Source: Helcobacillus massiliensis (GTDB lineage: Bacteria > Actinomycetota > Actinomycetes > Actinomycetales > Dermabacteraceae). Taken from it: a stretch of DNA of 64,000 nt. The translations under genes were made by a program, and so were the position numbers. Shown here in pieces: positions 36,329 through 53,015 of the stretch. How positions within the stretch are numbered: position 1 is the first letter of the stretch; each line of letters begins with the position of its first letter. The stretch lies in contig NZ_JACHWP010000001.1 in the NCBI RefSeq assembly GCF_014191425.1, positions 124,001-188,000 on the forward strand. Direction: 5' to 3'. The notes beneath the pieces were generated by a model. It did not search any database. It worked only from the letters and a program-made list of their open reading frames with translations, and was not told the origin of the DNA.

Positions 36329-37404
36329 TGATTGAGAAAGCATTCACCGCGGCCGTCGCCGGAGCCTCCGGATATGCGGGCGGAGAGATCGTCCGCCTGC
36401 TCCAGCAGCACCCGCGCCTGAACGCTGTCATCCTCACCGCGCACTCCAACGCGGGAGAGAAGGTCGCCGGCCACTTCCCGCACCTCGACCTCGATCCGGA
36501 GATGACGTTCGTCGACACCACGGTGGAGAACCTCATCGGGCACGATGTCGTCATCCTCGGCCTCCCGCACGGCCAGTCCGGCCCCATCGCCTCCCAGGTG
36601 CGCGAGCAGTCCCCAGACACCCTGGTGGTGGACCTCGGGGCCGACTTCCGCCTGGTCGACCCTGCTGCGTGGGAGGAGTTCTACGGCTCACCCCACGCCG
36701 GCACCTGGACCTACGGCATGCCCGAACTGCTGCGCGCCACCGGCACCGCCCAGCGCCAGCAGCTCGCCCACGCCCGCGAAATCGCGGTGCCCGGCTGCAA
36801 CGCCTCAGCCGTCACCTTCGCGCTGATGCCGCTGGTCGCCCGCGGCCTCATCGACCCGATAACGCTCGGTGCGGTGCTCGCCGTCGGCTACTCCGGCGCC
36901 GGACGCTCACCGAAGCCGCACCTGCTGCTGTCCGAAGCCGCGGCCGGCGCCGTGCCGTACAGCGCCGGCGGCCAGCACCGGCACATCCCGGAGATCATCC
37001 AGAACCTCGCCGCCGCCAGCGGGCAGGAGGCCGACGGATTCCGCCTCACCTTCACCCCGGTCCTCGTGCCGATGTCCCGCGGCATCCAGGCTGTGGTGAC
37101 CGCGAAGCTCGCTGATTCGCAGACCCCGTCGGCCGCGATCACCCGGGCCTTCCACGACGCCTACGCCGATGAGCCGTTCATCCGCCTCCTCGGCGAGGGC
37201 GCGTTTCCGAACACGGCGAGCGCAGCCGGTGCGAACAGTGTCCTGCTCGGCTGGGACGTCGATGAGAAGTCCGGCACCGTCACCGTGATGGCGGCCCTCG
37301 ACAACCTCGTCAAGGGCACCGCGGGCGCCGCGATCCAGTCGATCAATCTGGCGCTCGGTCTGCCGGAGGGCACCGGGCTCAGCGGCGACGGGCTGCGACC
37401 GTAG
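36328..37404 (+). CDS. argC: N-acetyl-gamma-glutamyl-phosphate reductase
   Basis: A 358-residue NADPH-dependent enzyme, third step of arginine synthesis. The NADP loop is AVAGASGYAGGEIVRLL, the active-site cysteine C157 lies in VPGCNASAVTF, and the substrate-binding VGYSGAGRSPKPHLL and QHRHIPEI segments are present. The start at ATG 36328 is dictated by the promoter; the longer frame upstream runs over the -35 box. It opens the operon argCJBDFRGH. Confidence 0.96.
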   Translation: MIEKAFTAAVAGASGYAGGEIVRLLQQHPRLNAVILTAHSNAGEKVAGHFPHLDLDPEMTFVDTTVENLIGHDVVILGLPHGQSGPIASQVREQSPDTLVVDLGADFRLVDPAAWEEFYGSPHAGTWTYGMPELLRATGTAQRQQLAHAREIAVPGCNASAVTFALMPLVARGLIDPITLGAVLAVGYSGAGRSPKPHLLLSEAAAGAVPYSAGGQHRHIPEIIQNLAAASGQEADGFRLTFTPVLVPMSRGIQAVVTAKLADSQTPSAAITRAFHDAYADEPFIRLLGEGAFPNTASAAGANSVLLGWDVDEKSGTVTVMAALDNLVKGTAGAAIQSINLALGLPEGTGLSGDGLRP

Positions 37405-37560
37405 CCGGAGCGCGTCGGCGCACCTCGTCGGTGCCGCCCACGCCCTCCGGCCGACCCAGCAGCCACCCGCCCGCCCCGCAGACCCTCCAGACCGTCACGC
37501 GCCGCCCCGCCGCCACCCGGCGCCGGCCCCGCCTCGCGAGTGCGAGAAGAAAGGACCGCC

Positions 37561-38742
37561 ATGTCCGTCACAGCAGCCCAGGGCTTCACCGCCGGCTCCA
37601 CCGCAGCCGGCCTGAAGACCACCGGACAATCCGACGTCGCCGTCGTCATCAACCACGGCCCCATGTTCTCCGCCGGTGCCGTGTTCACCCGCAACCGGGT
37701 GAAGGCCGCGCCCGTCCTCCTGTCCGAGGAGTCCCTCGCCACCGCGCACCGCACCGGCACCCCGATCACCACGGTGGCGCTGAACTCCGGCGGCGCCAAC
37801 GCCTGCACCGGCGCCCAGGGCATGCGGGACGCCGCCTCCATGGCCGCTGCCGCCGGTGCCGCCGTCGGTGCCGGGTACGAGCAGGCACTCGTCTGCTCCA
37901 CCGGCCTCATCGGCACCCTCCTGCCGATGGACGCCCTCACCGCCGGCATCGCGGCAGCCGCCGAGAGCGCCGGGGACAGCGCCGAGCACGGCACCGGCGC
38001 GGCGCAGGCGATCATGACCACCGACTCGGTGCACAAGGAGGCGCAGGTCAGCCGCGGCGGCATCACCGTCGGCGGCATGGCCAAGGGCGCCGGAATGTTG
38101 GCGCCGCAGCTGGCCACCATGCTCGTGGTCATCACCACCGACGCGGACATCACCCACAAGCAGGCGCAGAAGGCAGTCGCCGATGCCGTCACCACCACGT
38201 TCAACCGGGTCGATTCGGATGCGTGCATGTCCACCAACGACTCCGTCATCCTCCTCGCCTCCGGCGCCAGCGGAGTGAAGCCCTCCCAGAAGGACATCAC
38301 CCAGATGGTGCGGGAGGTGTCCGCCGACCTCGCCCGCCAGCTCGTCGCCGATGCGGAGGGCGCATCCCATGACGTCCACGTCACCGTCACCTCCGCCACC
38401 ACCGAGGACGCCGCCGAAGCAGTCGCCCGGGAGATCTGCCGCTCCAACCTCGTGAAGGCCGCGATCTTCGGCAACGACCCCAACTGGGGCCGGATCGTGG
38501 CGGCCGCAGGCTGCGTGCCGGAGCAGGTGGCGCCGTTCAGCGCCGACGACCTCTCCGTCACCGTCAACGGCATCGAAGTGTGCCGCGGCGGGGGAGTGGG
38601 CCGCGACCGCGACCTCGTGGACATGACACCGCGAGAGGTGGAGATCGTGGTGGATCTCGGCGCCGGCACCGCCAGCGCCGACATGTGGACCAACGACCTC
38701 ACCCACGACTACGTCGAAGAGAACAGCGCCTACTCTTCATGA
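37561..38742 (+). CDS. argJ: Bifunctional glutamate N-acetyltransferase/N-acetylornithine acetyltransferase
   Basis: A 393-residue ArgJ proenzyme that recycles the acetyl group between acetylornithine and glutamate. It cleaves itself at [16 protein letters not shown]186 should become the N-terminal nucleophile of the beta chain. The C-terminal [13 protein letters not shown] is also conserved. The start at ATG 37561 has GAAAGGA upstream. Neither argA nor argE occurs in the operon, so the cyclic acetyl pathway is expected. Its last four bases overlap the argB start. Confidence 0.96.
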   Translation: MSVTAAQGFTAGSTAAGLKTTGQSDVAVVINHGPMFSAGAVFTRNRVKAAPVLLSEESLATAHRTGTPITTVALNSGGANACTGAQGMRDAASMAAAAGAAVGAGYEQALVCSTGLIGTLLPMDALTAGIAAAAESAGDSAEHGTGAAQAIMTTDSVHKEAQVSRGGITVGGMAKGAGMLAPQLATMLVVITTDADITHKQAQKAVADAVTTTFNRVDSDACMSTNDSVILLASGASGVKPSQKDITQMVREVSADLARQLVADAEGASHDVHVTVTSATTEDAAEAVAREICRSNLVKAAIFGNDPNWGRIVAAAGCVPEQVAPFSADDLSVTVNGIEVCRGGGVGRDRDLVDMTPREVEIVVDLGAGTASADMWTNDLTHDYVEENSAYSS

Positions 38743-39668
38743 TCGATGCAGTGAAGTACTCCGACGTCCTCGAACGCGCCCAGCTGAAGTCCGAGGTCCT
38801 CATCGAGGCCCTGCCGTGGATGCAGCGCCTCCACGGCAAGATCGTGGTGGTGAAGTACGGCGGCAACGCCATGATCGATGACGAGCTCAAGGCAGCGTTC
38901 GCCTCCGACATCGTGTTCATGTGCCACGCGGGCCTGCGCCCCGTGGTGGTGCACGGCGGCGGCCCCCACATCACCGCGATGCTGGAGCGCCTCGGCATCC
39001 ACTCCGAGTTCCGGGGCGGCCTGCGGGTCACCACCGAGGAGACGATGGACGTGGTGCGGATGGTGCTCGCGGGCCAGGTGGGCCGCGAACTGGTCGGGCT
39101 GATCAACCAGCACGGCGCCTACGCCGTCGGCATGAGCGGGGAGGATGCGAACCTGCTGCAGGCGCGCCGCCGTCCCCCGCAGGAGATCGAGGGGGAGATG
39201 GTGGACCTCGGCCTCGTGGGCGACGTCACCGGCGTCAACCTCCGCAACCTCATGGCCATCCTGGATGCGGGCTTCATTCCCGTGGTCTCCTCCATCGCAC
39301 CGGAGATCACGGCCGACGGCACCGCATCCGGCCAGGTGCTCAACATCAACGCCGATACCGCCGCGGCAGCGCTGGCGACCGGGCTGAGCGCGGAGAAGCT
39401 GGTGATGCTCACGGACGTGGCGGGCCTGTACGCGGACTACCCGCGCACCGAGTCGCTGATCCCGGAGATCTCCGCGAAGGACCTGCGGGAGATGCTGCCG
39501 ACCCTGACAGCCGGCATGATTCCGAAGGCGCAGGCGCTGCTGGATGCGGTGGACCGCGGTGTGAGGACCGCCGCCATGATCGACGGCCGCATCACCCACT
39601 CGGTGCTGTTGGAGATCTTCACGGAGAAGGGCGTGGGAACAATGGTTCGGAGGGACGACTATGTCTGA
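38739..39668 (+). CDS. argB: Acetylglutamate kinase
   Basis: A 309-residue amino-acid kinase. The phosphate-binding elements are VVKYGGNAM and VVHGGGPHI, the acetylglutamate-binding part [13 protein letters not shown], and the ATP-site part [17 protein letters not shown] followed by LTDVAGLY. An N-terminal helix ([20 protein letters not shown]) is of the kind that mediates hexamer formation in arginine-inhibited kinases, so feedback control by arginine is likely. It starts at ATG 38739, coupled to argJ by ATGA, and overlaps argD by 8 bp. Confidence 0.96.
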   Translation: MIDAVKYSDVLERAQLKSEVLIEALPWMQRLHGKIVVVKYGGNAMIDDELKAAFASDIVFMCHAGLRPVVVHGGGPHITAMLERLGIHSEFRGGLRVTTEETMDVVRMVLAGQVGRELVGLINQHGAYAVGMSGEDANLLQARRRPPQEIEGEMVDLGLVGDVTGVNLRNLMAILDAGFIPVVSSIAPEITADGTASGQVLNINADTAAAALATGLSAEKLVMLTDVAGLYADYPRTESLIPEISAKDLREMLPTLTAGMIPKAQALLDAVDRGVRTAAMIDGRITHSVLLEIFTEKGVGTMVRRDDYV

Positions 39669-40995
39669 GTTCAGCAGTCAGCACGCACAGCAGGCCCCGT
39701 CGGCAGCCCCGGGCGCCGCCGAGACCGCAGCCGCGCCCACGCTGCAGCGGTACGCGGACGCCATGATGCCGCTGTTCGCGCCGTCGCGCGTGCTGGTGGA
39801 CGGCCACGGCCCCTACGTCACCGATGAAGCCGGCGCCACCTACCTCGACCTGCTCGGCGGCATCGCCGTCAACGCCCTCGGCCACGGCCACCCGGCGCTC
39901 GTCGGTGCGATCACCGAGCAGGCGCAGCACATGGTCCACGTCTCGAACCTGTTCGCCACGAAGCCGCAGATCGACCTGGCGGAGAAGCTGCTGCACCTGG
40001 CGAACGCCCCCGCCGGCTCCGGCGTGTTCTTCACCAACTCCGGTACGGAGTCCACGGAGGCGGCGTTCAAGATCGCGCGCCGCACCGGAAAGCCCCGCAT
40101 CCTGGCGCTGGAGAACGCGTTCCACGGCCGCTCCATCGGCGCGCTCGCCCTCACCCACAAGCATGCGTTCCGGCAGCCGTTCGAGCCGCTCCCGGGCGGG
40201 GTCGAGTTCATCCCGGCGAACGACACCGACCGCCTGCGCGCCGAACTGAAGGCCGGGGGAGTGGGCGCCGTCATCGCCGAACCGATCCAGGGGGAGGCGG
40301 GTGTGCTGCCGCTGGAGCACGACTACCTCTCGGCGATGCGCATCCTCACCCGCGAGTACGGCGCGCTGATGATCCTGGACGAGATCCAGACCGGGGTGGG
40401 CCGCACCGGCCACTGGTTCGCGCACCAGGAGCACGGCATTCAGCCGGACGTCATGACCCTCGCGAAGGGCCTCGGCGGCGGCTTCCCGATGGGCGCCGTC
40501 GTCGCGTTCGGCGAGGGCGCCTCCACCCTGCTCACCGCCGGCCAGCACGGCACCACGTTCGGCGGCGGGCCGCTCGCCGCAGCCGCCGGTCTCGCCGTGC
40601 TCACCGCCATCGAGGCCGACGGGCTCCTCGCGCACGTGAGGCGCACCTCCGAGCAGGTGCGGGAGCAGATCCAGCAGCTGCAGCACCCCGTGATCGCGGG
40701 TGTGCGCGGCAGCGGCTTCCTGCTCGGCCTCGAACTGAACGAGCCGATCGCAGCGGACCTGGTCACAGCCGGTCTGAACCGGGCCGCCGCTCCGGCGCGC
40801 CCCGCCCTCGCTCCCACCATCGGCGCCCCCGCGGCCGGGGCGCTGCATCCTGAGGCCGGTGGCAGAATCGGCTTCATCCTCAACGCTCCCACCGCGACCG
40901 TTCTGCGGCTCGCCCCGCCCCTGACCACCACGGCCGAGGACTTCGCCCGCTTCACCGCGGCGGTGCCGGCCCTGATCGAGGAGGTCACCTCCTGA
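39661..40995 (+). CDS. argD: Acetylornithine aminotransferase
   Basis: A 444-residue PLP enzyme, about 40 longer than most ArgD. The core shows [49 protein letters not shown], and the Schiff-base lysine K269 in [14 protein letters not shown]. The extra length is a Pro/Ala-rich N-terminal tail and an insert near residues 378-402 ([20 protein letters not shown]) just before the C-terminal strand that begins [10 protein letters not shown]. The start at ATG 39661 lies inside the end of argB. Confidence 0.95.
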   Translation: MSEFSSQHAQQAPSAAPGAAETAAAPTLQRYADAMMPLFAPSRVLVDGHGPYVTDEAGATYLDLLGGIAVNALGHGHPALVGAITEQAQHMVHVSNLFATKPQIDLAEKLLHLANAPAGSGVFFTNSGTESTEAAFKIARRTGKPRILALENAFHGRSIGALALTHKHAFRQPFEPLPGGVEFIPANDTDRLRAELKAGGVGAVIAEPIQGEAGVLPLEHDYLSAMRILTREYGALMILDEIQTGVGRTGHWFAHQEHGIQPDVMTLAKGLGGGFPMGAVVAFGEGASTLLTAGQHGTTFGGGPLAAAAGLAVLTAIEADGLLAHVRRTSEQVREQIQQLQHPVIAGVRGSGFLLGLELNEPIAADLVTAGLNRAAAPARPALAPTIGAPAAGALHPEAGGRIGFILNAPTATVLRLAPPLTTTAEDFARFTAAVPALIEEVTS

Positions 40996-42050
40996 TGCGA
41001 CACATGCTGATGGACGACTCCCTTACGTCCGCCGAACAGAACCAGGTGCTGCACCTCGCCGCCCAGATGCGCGAGGACCGGTTCCTGCGCCGCCCCTTCG
41101 AGGGGCCGAAGACCGTGGCCCTGCTGTTCGACCTCCCCTCCACCCGCACCCGCGTCTCCTTCGCCACGGGCGTTGCGGAGCTCGGCGGCCACTCCCTGGT
41201 GATCGACACCGGCGCCAGCCAGCTCGGCCGCGGAGAGCCGATCGCGGACACCGCGCGGATCCTGTCGCGGATGAACCACATGATCGTGTGGCGCACCAGC
41301 GGGCACGAGCGCCTGGTGGAGATGGCGGAGCATGCGAGCGTGCCGGTCATCAACGCCTTGACCGACGCCGGCCACCCCTGCCAGATCCTCGCGGACTTCG
41401 CGACGATCGCGCAGCGCCGCGACGGCCTGGAGGAGAGCGGTCCCGCTCTGGCCGGCCGCACCCTCGCCTACTGCGGCGACGGTGCGAACAACATGGCCGC
41501 CTCCTACCTCATCGGCGGGGCGCTCGCCGGCATGCACGTGCGCGTTGCGGCTCCCGCCGGCTGGGCGCCGTCGGCGGAGACCGTGCAGCGCGCCAGCGCC
41601 ATCGCCGCCGAGACGGGCGGCTCCGTCACCGTCACCGGGGACCCGCGCGAGGCGTGCCTCGGCGCCCAGGTGATCGCCACGGACACCTGGGTGTCGATGG
41701 GCACCGAGAAGGACGAGCGGATCGAGCGGGCGCTGCGCCCCTACGAGGTGACCGAGGAGCTGATGGCGCTCGGCGATGACGCACTGTTCCTGCACTGCCT
41801 GCCCGCCTACCGGGGCATGGAGGTCGCCGCCAGCGTCATCGACGGCCCTGCCAGTGCCGTGTGGGATGAGGCGGAGAACCGTCTGCACGCGCAGAAGGCG
41901 CTGATGACCTTCCTCGCCGACGCCGCCTCCTCCTCCAGCACCGGCCAGGCCAGCACCGGCGAAGCGACCATCGGCCCGGCGGACACCCGGGCGCCCGGGG
42001 ACTCGGCGCATCCGTCGGCCCCCACTGCGACCATGGAGGCCGCCCGATGA
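40995..42050 (+). CDS. argF: Ornithine carbamoyltransferase
   Basis: A 351-residue enzyme joining carbamoyl phosphate to ornithine. It has [18 protein letters not shown] for carbamoyl phosphate binding, [26 protein letters not shown], the ornithine loop DTWVSMG and the catalytic LHCLPAYRG. The catalytic core ends near residue 312; the last 38 residues ([16 protein letters not shown] and on) form a low-complexity tail that is not part of the fold. TGATG couples it to argD, ATGA to argR. Confidence 0.96.
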   Translation: MRHMLMDDSLTSAEQNQVLHLAAQMREDRFLRRPFEGPKTVALLFDLPSTRTRVSFATGVAELGGHSLVIDTGASQLGRGEPIADTARILSRMNHMIVWRTSGHERLVEMAEHASVPVINALTDAGHPCQILADFATIAQRRDGLEESGPALAGRTLAYCGDGANNMAASYLIGGALAGMHVRVAAPAGWAPSAETVQRASAIAAETGGSVTVTGDPREACLGAQVIATDTWVSMGTEKDERIERALRPYEVTEELMALGDDALFLHCLPAYRGMEVAASVIDGPASAVWDEAENRLHAQKALMTFLADAASSSSTGQASTGEATIGPADTRAPGDSAHPSAPTATMEAAR

Positions 42051-42580
42051 CCGACGCGCAGCTCACCCCGCACACCAAGGCGTCCCGCCAGCAGCTGATC
42101 ACACAGCTGCTCGCCCACAACGAGGTCTCCAGTCAGTCCACTCTGCTGTCCCTGCTGGAGAAGGAGGGCGTGTCGGTCACGCAGGCGACCCTGTCGCGCG
42201 ACCTCGTGGACCTGCGCGCCGAGAAGGTGCGCTCCTCCACGGGCGTGCTGGTGTACACCCTGCCGGCGCTCGGCGGGGAGCGGCACCGGCCGTTCCGCCC
42301 CGGCGAGGAGGCCGCTGACTACTATTCGGCTCGGCTCGCGCGGCTCTGCGAGGAGCTGCTGGTGTCCGCGGAGGCCAGCGACAACCTCGTGGTGGTGCGC
42401 ACACCCCCGGGGGCGGCGCAGTACCTCGCCAGTGCCCTCGATCACTCCGTGATCCCGACTCTGCTGGGCACCATCGCAGGAGATGACACGATTCTGCTGA
42501 TAGCCCGCAGCATCGCCGACGGTCCCGAGCTGGCGGACAGGCTCCTGTCGCTCGCGAACGGGCGCACCCCGAACACCTGA
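42047..42580 (+). CDS. argR: Arginine repressor
   Basis: A 177-residue regulator. The N-terminal winged helix ([20 protein letters not shown] to [19 protein letters not shown]) binds ARG boxes. The C-terminal domain has [14 protein letters not shown], whose Asp pair binds arginine in the trimer interface. It lies inside the operon it should control, and its start overlaps the argF stop (ATGA), so autoregulation is expected. A short Pro/Gly-rich linker separates the domains. Confidence 0.95.
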   Translation: MTDAQLTPHTKASRQQLITQLLAHNEVSSQSTLLSLLEKEGVSVTQATLSRDLVDLRAEKVRSSTGVLVYTLPALGGERHRPFRPGEEAADYYSARLARLCEELLVSAEASDNLVVVRTPPGAAQYLASALDHSVIPTLLGTIAGDDTILLIARSIADGPELADRLLSLANGRTPNT

Positions 42581-42639
42581 CATCCGGCCCGACGGGCCCC
42601 GAAGACTTCCACAGCATCATCCCGAAGAGGAGGAACCCC

Positions 42640-45344
<2,705 letters not shown>

Positions 45345-45360
45345 GTTTAACCCGCAATCG

Positions 45361-45390
45361 TGACTGTCCCGGGAACGTCTGGGACAGTCA
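45361..45390 (+). terminator. Inverted repeat between argH and tyrS
   Basis: TGACTGTCCC (45361-45370) and GGGACAGTCA (45381-45390) are perfect inverted copies with a 10-nt loop, 16 nt after argH. It could end the arginine operon. There is no T-run, so an operator or a tyrS leader hairpin is possible. Confidence 0.55.
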
Positions 45391-45481
45391 CCGCCCCGGA
45401 CGGGGCGCACTGCCACCCGTCCCACCTGGGCGATCCGCCACCCGCCCCGTCGGGGCGATCACACGAAACGGAGAACAATCG

Positions 45482-46756
45482 GTGTCGAACATCGTCGACG
45501 AACTGGAATGGCGCGGCCTGCTCGTGAACTCCACGGGGCGTGATGCCATCGCTGAGTCCGCGGCGAAGGGACCCCTGTCTCTGTACTGCGGCTTCGACCC
45601 GACTGCGGCGTCGCTCCACGTCGGCCACCTGACCCAGGTGCTCACGATGCGCCGCTTCCAGCTCGCCGGTCACAAACCCTACGCGCTGGTCGGCGGCGCC
45701 ACCGGCCTCATCGGCGACCCGCGCATGTCGGGCGAGCGCGTCATGAACTCGGCCGACGTGGTCGGACAGTGGGTGGAGTCGCTGCGCGGCCAGATCGAAC
45801 CGTTCCTCGACACTGAAGGCGAGTTCGGCGTCACCATGGTGAACAACCTGGACTGGGTGGGCGGTATGAACGCGCTGGAGTTCCTGCGCGACTACGGCTC
45901 GCACTTCCGCATGGGCACGATGCTGTCCCGCGAGATCGTGGCAGCGCGACTGCGCTCCGACGAGGGCCTCAGCTACCTCGAGTTCTCCTACCAGATCCTG
46001 CAGGGCCTCGACTTCCTTGAGCTGTACCGACGCCACGGCGTCACGCTGCAGTTCGGCGGGAACGACCAGTGGGGGAACATCGTCGGCGGTGCTGATCTGA
46101 TCCGCAGGGTGGAGGGCGTGCAGGCCCACGCGATGACCACCCCGCTGGTGACGAAGGCCGACGGCACCAAGTTCGGCAAGTCCGAGGGCGGCGCCGTGTG
46201 GCTGGATCCGGAGCTGACCAGCCCGTACGCCTTCCACCAGTTCTGGCTCAACGCCGATGACCGCGACGTCATGAACTACCTGCGCTACTTCACCTTCCGC
46301 GACCGTGACGACCTCGCGGAGCTGGAGGAGGCGACGGCTGAGCGCTCCTTCAAGCGCGAGGCGCAGACCGCCCTGGCCGATGACCTCACCACGCTCGTGC
46401 ACGGTGAGGAGGCGACGGCGCAGGCGAAGGCTGCGGCGGCTGTTCTCTTCGGCCGCGGCGATGTCCGCGAGCTCGACGACTCAACCGTCGGTGTGATCGC
46501 AGGGGAGCTGCCGACGGTGTCGCTGGCCGGCACGGCTCCGCTGATCGACGCCTTCACCGAGAGCGGCCTGGTGGAGTCCAAGGGTGCGGCTCGCCGCGCG
46601 CTGAAGGACGGCGGCCTGTCCATCAACGGCGAGAAGCTGGCCGGTGGTCCGGAGGCTCTGGATGCGGAGCTCGGTTCCGTGCAGCGACTCGCCGGTGGAT
46701 ATGTCCTGCTGCGCCGTGGCAAGAAGAACGCCGCCATGATCCGCATCGGCGACTGA
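45482..46756 (+). CDS. tyrS: Tyrosine--tRNA ligase
   Basis: A 424-residue class I synthetase starting at GTG 45482, with GGAG about nine bases upstream. The HIGH motif appears as LHVGHL after LYCGFDPTAASL. The tyrosine and tRNA-acceptor parts include YQILQGLDFLEL and FGGNDQWGNI. The KMSKS loop reads KFGKSEGGAVWL. The C-terminal S4-like RNA-binding domain starts about residue 345 (TESGLVESKGAARRALKDGG, then INGEKL). Pathway position is protein synthesis; the link to arginine genes is only adjacency. Confidence 0.97.
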   Translation: MSNIVDELEWRGLLVNSTGRDAIAESAAKGPLSLYCGFDPTAASLHVGHLTQVLTMRRFQLAGHKPYALVGGATGLIGDPRMSGERVMNSADVVGQWVESLRGQIEPFLDTEGEFGVTMVNNLDWVGGMNALEFLRDYGSHFRMGTMLSREIVAARLRSDEGLSYLEFSYQILQGLDFLELYRRHGVTLQFGGNDQWGNIVGGADLIRRVEGVQAHAMTTPLVTKADGTKFGKSEGGAVWLDPELTSPYAFHQFWLNADDRDVMNYLRYFTFRDRDDLAELEEATAERSFKREAQTALADDLTTLVHGEEATAQAKAAAAVLFGRGDVRELDDSTVGVIAGELPTVSLAGTAPLIDAFTESGLVESKGAARRALKDGGLSINGEKLAGGPEALDAELGSVQRLAGGYVLLRRGKKNAAMIRIGD

Positions 46757-46772
46757 CTCGCCTGCGTCTCTG

Positions 46773-46895
46773 ATGGACGTCGACCGCTTTCTCATGGAAC
46801 GCGACCGAATCCTGATGGATCTCGCCCGATTCCAGATGGATCGCGACGCGGCATCGCATAGGAGGCAGACTCAGCTCCCCGATCACGACCACTGA
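46773..46895 (+). CDS. Possible 40-residue heptad-repeat miniprotein
   Basis: A short frame that begins 16 nt after tyrS and ends before the tyrS terminator. It encodes four successive seven-residue units beginning with Met: MDVDRFL, MERDRIL, MDLARFQ, MDRDAAS, then a His/Asp-rich tail. The DNA underlying each unit is a 21-nt repeat starting ATGGA. The heptads have charged and hydrophobic residues at regular places, as in a short coiled coil. There is no ribosome site, so translation would depend on coupling or re-initiation after tyrS. It may equally be a non-coding 21-bp repeat. Confidence 0.3.
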   Translation: MDVDRFLMERDRILMDLARFQMDRDAASHRRQTQLPDHDH

Positions 46896-46901
46896 ACCCG
46901 T

Positions 46902-46931
46902 ACGGGGCGCCAGCACAGACTGGTGCCCCGT
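46902..46931 (+). terminator. Terminator downstream of tyrS
   Basis: ACGGGGCGCCAG (46902-46913) pairs with CTGGTGCCCCGT (46920-46931), with one G-T wobble, around a six-base loop; TTCG follows partly within the stem end. Confidence 0.8.
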
Positions 46932-47237
46932 TCGCCGTCTCAGCACCGCCCCCTTCAGCAGCGCGGTCCCCGAACACGGTGGCCGCCGTCAGGAAACTGC
47001 AGGTCAGCGACCTGAGAATCAGGACAGATCGGACGGCGAGCCGGGGCGTATGTTGCTCGCGCCACCAAATGCCCCCACAGGGTTGCGCGCCTCGGTTCGG
47101 GGGCCGTAATGTTTTATCTCGTTGCCCCGCAGGGCGGTGAACGGGAGATGAACTTCTTCCGGGTGCTGCTCAGGGGGATAACTGAAGAGGTGGACTGGCG
47201 AAGTCGTTCGGTGTGGCTGAGGTCACGGTGCCGGGAT
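46932..47237 (+). other. Intergenic stretch upstream of the rrn promoter
   Basis: I see no convincing gene in these 306 bases. A frame from 47109 continues through the rRNA leader and is judged not coding, since it crosses the rRNA promoter. The region may hold upstream activation sequences for rrn transcription, but I recognise none. Confidence 0.4.
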
Positions 47238-47266
47238 TTGACAGGGTCTGGTCAGCTGAGTAGGTT
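47238..47266 (+). promoter_or_regulatory. rRNA operon promoter
   Basis: TTGACA (47238-47243) and TAGGTT (47261-47266) are spaced by 17 bp, a near-consensus SigA-type promoter. Transcription should start near 47273, giving a leader of about 200 nt before the 16S gene. Confidence 0.8.
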
Positions 47267-47327
47267 AGAGGGGTTGCTCCGGAAGGAACCGCCGATTGTG
47301 ATCGGGGGCGAGGTTCGGGTGCGCAAG

Positions 47328-47380
47328 TTGTTTGATATCTCAATAGTGTGTCTGTTTATTGATGCCAAAGTTTTTTTGGC
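47328..47380 (+). promoter_or_regulatory. rRNA leader antitermination/processing region
   Basis: The segment around TTGTTTGATATCTCAATAGT (47328-47347) resembles the TTGTTTGAGAACTCAATAGT element found in actinobacterial rRNA leaders. A small hairpin GCCAAA/TTTGGC (47364-47380) follows. These elements are known to take part in antitermination and in pairing with the spacer for RNase III cutting. Exact boundaries are uncertain. Confidence 0.5.
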
Positions 47381-47472
47381 AGAGGATCAATTTTCTAGTT
47401 GATTTCTTCGGACAATTGAACGCAGATTTTTATCAGCGTCGGTTGTTTGTTTTCTGCCGGGTTTCAAATTTT

Positions 47473-52457
<4,985 letters not shown>

Positions 52458-52652
52458 ACGCATAAAGCACTGGCTGTTGGTTGGTGTGTTTGCTTGTGTG
52501 TTCGCGTCCACTAGGCGGTTGATTGACCGCACCCCTTGTGGCTGCCGGCAGTGCCCTTTTTGTGGGTGGTGTTGGTGGTGGGGTTGTATTGTTTGTATAG
52601 TGTCTGATCCCTGCACCCGGTGGGTGTGGTGTGGAACGGTCTTTGTGTGGTT

Positions 52653-52772
52653 GTTCCGGTGGTCATAGCGTTGGGGAAACGCCCGGTTACCTTTCCGAAC
52701 CCGGTAGCTAAGCCCAACTGCGCCGATGGTACTGCACTCGGGAGGGTGTGGGAGAGTAGGTCGCTGCCGGAC
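52653..52772 (+). rRNA. rrf: 5S ribosomal RNA
   Basis: About 120 nt from GTTCCGGTGGTCATAGCG to GGTCGCTGCCGGAC, with the internal CCGAACCCGGTAGCTAAG and GATGGTACTGCACTCGGG that are characteristic of actinobacterial 5S rRNA. The two ends pair through TCCGG and CCGGA. It follows 23S by about 195 nt. Confidence 0.93.
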
Positions 52773-52786
52773 TCTTTTCTTGTGTG

Positions 52787-52840
52787 GTGTGGGCTCCAGC
52801 CTTGTGGTTGGGGCCCACACGCATTTAATCGTTTTTTCGC
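52787..52840 (+). terminator. Terminator of the rRNA operon
   Basis: GTGTGGGCTCCA (52787-52798) pairs with TGGGGCCCACAC (52809-52820), one wobble, and is followed by GCATTTAATCGTTTTTT, a T-rich end unusual for this DNA. Confidence 0.9.
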
Positions 52841-53015
52841 GGCACAGGTTCATTGGCTTGGCCTGAGAGCGGGTGAGAGCCACTCGAACGCAAACAAGCG
52901 TCTCGTCAACACGTGACGGCCTGGGAGCAGGGCACCGCATCCCCAGCGGGTAGGATTGAGCTTTGGACGCGCCGCGCGGCGGTGCTCGACTCCCTCGACC
53001 CGTGAAGGAACACAG

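Noticed and set aside
33810-36620. A 936-residue open frame on the minus strand across the PTS and argC start region
   Set aside because: It is antisense to the clear EIICBA gene, crosses two terminators, and its composition (His/Arg/Glu/Asp-rich, no fold) is that of a high-GC shadow frame.
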